Position numbers and translations under genes: made by a program. A stretch of DNA of 35,414 bases from an uncultured Oscillospiraceae bacterium. Lineage in GTDB: Bacteria; Bacillota_A; Clostridia; Oscillospirales; Acutalibacteraceae. Below the pieces are notes generated by a model that saw only the letters and a program-made list of their open reading frames with translations, was not told the origin of the DNA and ran no database searches. The stretch covers positions 1 to 35,414 of the forward strand of contig CAJUNS010000010.1 in assembly GCA_910587995.1 (NCBI GenBank), written 5' to 3'. This document shows positions 32,343 through 35,414 of this stretch, piece by piece. Positions within the stretch are counted from its first letter, which is position 1. Each line of letters begins with the position of its first letter.

Positions 32343-32425
32343 GCGCTCTGCTTAAGAAACTTTTTGAAAAGAAGTTCCCAACTTCATCTTCGATGAAGTC
32401 GCAGAATCTTCAAAAACTTTTTATG
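32343..32425 (+). repeat. Degenerate R1-type fragment between gyrA and gyrB
   Basis: CTTAAGAAACTTTTTGAAAA, then a GAAGTT/AACTTC inverted repeat, CATCTTCGATGAAG hairpin and AATCTTCAAAAACTTTTTAT. It shares pieces with R1 and with the degenerate copy in the secA leader (19459-19492). The rest of the 266-base gyrA-gyrB gap shows an imperfect hairpin (GAAGCC/GGCTTC, about 32481-32505) and no credible gene. Confidence 0.6.
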
Positions 32426-32571
32426 CGAATTGTGATTGGCTTTCAATTGGCGGTTTTGGTTGCAGAATGGATAAACACAGAAGCCAAGTGAGCAAACATA
32501 GGCTTCCTTCCGTATTGTACACGGCCCTTGGCAGGGCATAGCCGCTCAAGCATAAGGCCATCAAAATAAGC

Positions 32572-34542
32572 CTACACGTCCCAATTCGCCTTCTGGGCGT
32601 TCTCCACAATGAAATCCCGCCGGGGCTCCACCTTGTCGCCCATCAAAATGGTAAAAACCTCGTCGGCCTTAGCCGCATCGTCTACCTCCACCCGGCGCAT
32701 GGTTCGGGCCGCTGGGTCCATGGTGGTCTCCCACAGCTGGCCCGGGTCCATTTCGCCCAAGCCTTTATACCGCTGAATGGAGCAGTTGCCTCCCAGCTCC
32801 GCAATCACCTGATCCCGCTGAATATCGGAAAAAGCATACACATGCCGCCGGTTTTTCGTAATGCGGTACAGGGGCGGCTGGGCCAGATACACATGACCCT
32901 GCTCCACCAGGGGCCGCATAAACCGGAAGAAGAAGGTCAAAAGCAGGGTTCGGATATGGCTTCCGTCCACGTCCGCGTCCGCCATGATGATGACCTTGCC
33001 GTACCGCAGCTTGTTGATGTCGAACTCGTCCCCAATGCCCGTGCCCAGGGCCGTGACCACGGGCATGAGCTTTTCGTTGCCGTATACCTTGTCTAGCCGG
33101 GCCTTCTCCACGTTGAGCATCTTACCCCACAGGGGCAGAATGGCCTGAAATTTCCGGTCCCGGCCGTTTTTTGCGGAGCCTCCGGCGGAGTCGCCCTCCA
33201 CAATGTAGATTTCCGTCTCATAGGGGTCCCGGGATTGGCAGTCCGCCAGCTTGCCGGGCAGGGAGTTGCTCTCGAAAGCCGTCTTCCGCCGGGCCAGCTC
33301 CCGGGCTTTCCGGGCGGCCTCCCGGGCCCGGGAGGCTGTGAGCGCCTTGTCAAAAACTGCCCGGGCGGCGGCGGGGTTCTCCTCCATATACTCCATCATG
33401 TGCTTGTAAAGCATGGAGCTGACCAGGCCGCTGATCTCCGTGTTGCCCAGCTTGGCCTTGGTCTGCCCCTCGAACTGGGCCTCCTTCAGCTTCACGCTGA
33501 TGACGCAGGTCAGCCCCTCCCGCACGTCCTCGCCGGAAAGGTTCTTGTCGTTTTCCTTGAGAATATTGTATTTTCTGGCATAGTCGTTGAGCACCCGGGT
33601 TAGGGCCCGCTTAAAGCCCTCTTCATGAGTGCCTCCGTCCACGGTGCGGATGTCGTTGGCAAAAGACAGCACCAGCTCGTTAAAGCTGTCCGTATACTGC
33701 ATGGCCACTTCAGCGGTGGCGTTGTCATCCGCCGCCACCGTGCTGAAATGCATAATGTCCGGATGAATGACCTCCACTGCCTTTTTCCGGTTGAGATAAT
33801 CCACAAATTCCCGGATGCCGCCCTCATAGCAGTAGCTGTTCACAATGGGCCGCTCAAATTTCTGCTCCTCGGGGATCCGCTCTTCCGGGTCCCGCTCATC
33901 GATGAGCTCAATGTGAATGCCCGCGTTTAGGAAAGCCTGCTCCCGCAGCCGGTCCTGCAAGGTACCATAGCTGTATACCGTGGTCTCCTTAAAAATCTCC
34001 GGGTCCGCTTGAAAACAAATAACCGAGCCATTTGTACTGCCCGCCGGGGCGGGGCCCTTCTCAATCAGCTCCGTAACGGCCTTCCCCCGCTCAAACCGCT
34101 GGTAATACCGCACTCCGTCGGTAATGACCTCTACCTCCAGCCAAGTGGACAGAGCGTTTACCACCGACGCGCCCACGCCGTGAAGTCCGCCGGAAACCTT
34201 GTAGCTTCCTCCGCCGAACTTGCCGCCCGCGTGGAGGATGGTAAAAACCACCGTCACTGCCGGCAGTCCGGTCTGGCTTTGAATGCCCACCGGAATGCCC
34301 CGGCCGTTGTCCGAAACATAGACCACGTTTCCCGGCAGCAGCTTTACCACTATTTTGTCGCAAAAGCCCGCCAGGGCCTCGTCCACAGCATTGTCCACAA
34401 TCTCGTACACCAGGTGGTGCAGGCCCCGGGGGCCGGTGGAGCCGATGTACATGCCGGGCCGCTTGCGCACTGCTTCCAGGCCTTCCAGCACTTGAATCTG
34501 GTCGCCATCGTAAACCTGTTCGCTTTTTGTCATGTCCGTCAT
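32572..34542 (-). CDS. gyrB: DNA gyrase subunit B
   Basis: GyrB is the ATPase subunit of gyrase. The 656-residue protein has the GHKL ATPase domain (VLEGLEAVRKRPGMYIGS, EIVDNAVDEALAG, SDNGRGIPVG, GGLHGVGASVVNAL), the transducer, and the TOPRIM domain with EGDSAGGSAK, PLWGKMLNVEKA and DADVDGSHIRTL, then the QRYKGLGEM C-terminal domain. The LNVEKA motif and the adjacent gyrA favour gyrase over ParE. The ATG at 34542 was chosen because it starts the conserved region; GGGGA lies upstream, and a TTG at 34557 behind GGAGG is an alternative. The gyrB-gyrA order is as usual, with a 266-base gap. Confidence 0.96.
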   Translation of the reverse strand: MTDMTKSEQVYDGDQIQVLEGLEAVRKRPGMYIGSTGPRGLHHLVYEIVDNAVDEALAGFCDKIVVKLLPGNVVYVSDNGRGIPVGIQSQTGLPAVTVVFTILHAGGKFGGGSYKVSGGLHGVGASVVNALSTWLEVEVITDGVRYYQRFERGKAVTELIEKGPAPAGSTNGSVICFQADPEIFKETTVYSYGTLQDRLREQAFLNAGIHIELIDERDPEERIPEEQKFERPIVNSYCYEGGIREFVDYLNRKKAVEVIHPDIMHFSTVAADDNATAEVAMQYTDSFNELVLSFANDIRTVDGGTHEEGFKRALTRVLNDYARKYNILKENDKNLSGEDVREGLTCVISVKLKEAQFEGQTKAKLGNTEISGLVSSMLYKHMMEYMEENPAAARAVFDKALTASRAREAARKARELARRKTAFESNSLPGKLADCQSRDPYETEIYIVEGDSAGGSAKNGRDRKFQAILPLWGKMLNVEKARLDKVYGNEKLMPVVTALGTGIGDEFDINKLRYGKVIIMADADVDGSHIRTLLLTFFFRFMRPLVEQGHVYLAQPPLYRITKNRRHVYAFSDIQRDQVIAELGGNCSIQRYKGLGEMDPGQLWETTMDPAARTMRRVEVDDAAKADEVFTILMGDKVEPRRDFIVENAQKANWDV

Positions 34543-34893
34543 TTCATTGATCCCCAAAAATGAAAGCCTCCCCCTGCCCGGCGCGCCGGGCCTAACACGA
34601 TTTTCCACCGGACCTCCGGCAGAACAATTACTTTCTAATATTATAGCATATTTTCCCACACTTGTAAAGCATCCCTGGGAGACGGTCTCCGGCGGTCCGG
34701 AAAGCTTTTTGAAAGAAACTTTCAACTTCATCCGTACACAGCTGCCAAGCTCTTTACAGGCTCTACAGGCGGGTGACGCGTCCGTTTTGCGCTTTTTTAA
34801 ACTGCGGCCTTCGCTAAAGCGCGGGACCAGCAATACGCAAAACGTCCCATGCCAGCATGGACTGGCGCTAACCCCACTGCGGGCAAACTTCCG
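34543..34893. other. 351-base gap upstream of gyrB
   Basis: It contains the gyrB leader and promoter (34640-34668), an R1 fragment (GCTTTTTGAAAGAAACTTTC and AACTTCATCCG, about 34704-34735), a distant inverted repeat CGTTTTGCG/CGCAAAACG (about 34782 and 34836) and a GCGGGCA/TGCCCGC hairpin (34879-34907) that spans the stop codon of the next gene. No gene is seen. Confidence 0.6.
34640..34668 (-). promoter_or_regulatory. Promoter of gyrB
   Basis: On the minus strand, TTTACA (34663-34668), 17 bp spacer ending in TGC, TATAAT (34640-34645). It lies about 100 bases upstream of the gyrB start, in a locally AT-rich patch. Confidence 0.78.
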
Positions 34894-35414
34894 TCAGCGC
34901 TGCCCGCCTTCTCCCGGCTTCTCCAAAGAGTGCCGCCCATAGCTGGGGTCGTTGTACTTTTCAAAAATGCTTCCTCCCACCGTGGGGTGGTCCATGCCGC
35001 CGGTCACCCGGGTGCTCCGCCGGGGCCGGCCCGCCGCGTCCTTGGGCTGGTAAGCGGCATAAGCCTGGGGTACCTGGCCGCCATAAGCACGCTGGGCAAG
35101 CCGCTGATTCTCAGCCGGATTCTGGAACCCAGCGCTGGAGCCTCCATGAGATCCGCCTGACTGGTAGGCCGTTCCCTGGATCGAGCGGGTCCCTGGCCGC
35201 TGATACGCATTGGGAATAGCGCCTGTTTCCGACTGGCTTCCCCGTGCGGCCGACGCTCTCTGGTACGCATTGGGAATGCTGCCTGTTTCCGGCTGGCTCC
35301 CCCGTGCGGCCGACGCTCTCTGGTACGCATTGGGAATGCTGCCTGTTTCCGGCTGACTCCCCCGTGCGGCCGACGCTCTCTGGTACGCGTTGGGAATAGT
35401 TCCCGTTTCCGGCT
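34894..35414 (-). CDS. Low-complexity protein with 20-residue tandem repeats (5' end outside window)
   Basis: I do not recognise it. The open frame continues past the right edge; 172 C-terminal residues are visible. They open with three near-identical 20-residue units of the form SIPNAYQRASAARGSQPETG (35221-35400), preceded by the last four residues of another, then one degenerate unit (AIPNAYQRPGTRSIQGTAYQ). A Gly/Ser/Gln/Tyr-rich stretch with more AYQ and AYG motifs follows, and a short charged end (GGSIFEKYNDPSYGRHSLEK). There is no membrane helix in the visible part. The frame is chosen because the repeat is in phase and runs without stop to TGA at 34894-34896. It is transcribed in the direction of gyrB. 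Confidence 0.75.
   Translation of the reverse strand, partial: PETGTIPNAYQRASAARGSQPETGSIPNAYQRASAARGSQPETGSIPNAYQRASAARGSQSETGAIPNAYQRPGTRSIQGTAYQSGGSHGGSSAGFQNPAENQRLAQRAYGGQVPQAYAAYQPKDAAGRPRRSTRVTGGMDHPTVGGSIFEKYNDPSYGRHSLEKPGEGGQR
35161..35414. repeat. 60 bp tandem repeats within the right-edge gene
   Basis: Units at 35221-35280, 35281-35340 and 35341-35400 differ by only a few bases; 35161-35220 is diverged, keeping its left-hand TGATACGCATTGGGAATAGC, and 35401-35414 starts another. The period is exactly 20 codons. There are no spacers, so it is a coding minisatellite, not a CRISPR array. Confidence 0.92.

Noticed and set aside
32421..32609. 62-codon minus-strand frame between gyrA and gyrB
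   Set aside because: It overlaps the gyrB 3' end, lacks a ribosome site and resembles no family; I treat it as noncoding.
35004..35330. Arginine-rich minus-strand frame with MRTRERRPHGGASRKQ repeats
   Set aside because: It is the alternate frame of the same 60 bp repeats. The other frame runs open to the window edge and on into a longer non-repetitive C-terminus, with a more protein-like composition.

Overview
The window is a 35.4 kb, GC-rich stretch of bacterial chromosome. Gene content, strong AGGAGG-type ribosome sites, sigma-A-like promoters and the protein families (CD3324-like protein, Gld-type ABC cassette, FHA-FtsW fusion, DUF1015, cysteine-type ribosomal protein L28) suggest a clostridial Firmicute, most likely an Oscillospirales/Ruminococcaceae-type gut anaerobe. 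The placement is inferred from families, not from a database search. I see no prophage, transposase, CRISPR array, tRNA or rRNA.

Layout. 1-2.1 kb: the end of leuB converging on rpmB, then a small CD3324-type gene. 2.1-6.5 kb (minus strand): a membrane acyltransferase overlapping a dCMP deaminase, araD, and an exoA-sir2 pair. 6.7-11.5 kb: a cyclophilin, a pyrimidine/sugar salvage operon (kdgK-cdd-pdp) and manA. 11.6-19.4 kb (minus strand): secA, a lipoprotein, a GlmU-like beta-helix protein, an FHA-FtsW/RodA fusion and its partner penicillin-binding protein, a run devoted to the envelope. 20-26 kb (minus strand): a GldA-GldF-GldG-DUF4340 ABC cassette followed by an orphan substrate-binding lipoprotein. 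26.5-29.5 kb (plus strand): a DUF1015 protein, a Nudix hydrolase and a lipoprotein. 29.7-34.5 kb (minus strand): gyrA and gyrB. The right edge enters a gene encoding tandem 20-residue repeats.

The most unusual content lies between the genes. Almost every larger gap is filled by short structured repeats without an open reading frame. (1) A ~108 bp element has short terminal inverted repeats enclosing three back-to-back perfect or near-perfect hairpins (a cloverleaf plan); three full and two truncated copies occur, in both orientations. (2) A second family (R1) carries a 14-16 bp stem that varies by compensatory changes; it occurs as a 3x tandem array, a solo copy, an inverted 239 bp tandem pair and several fragments. 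(3) A 163 bp MITE-like element has perfect 16 bp terminal inverted repeats. (4) A run of five consecutive hairpins follows sir2. Several copies abut or supply stop codons, and one has added a repetitive 35-residue tail to the DUF1015 protein. These repeats are the best candidates for something undescribed here.
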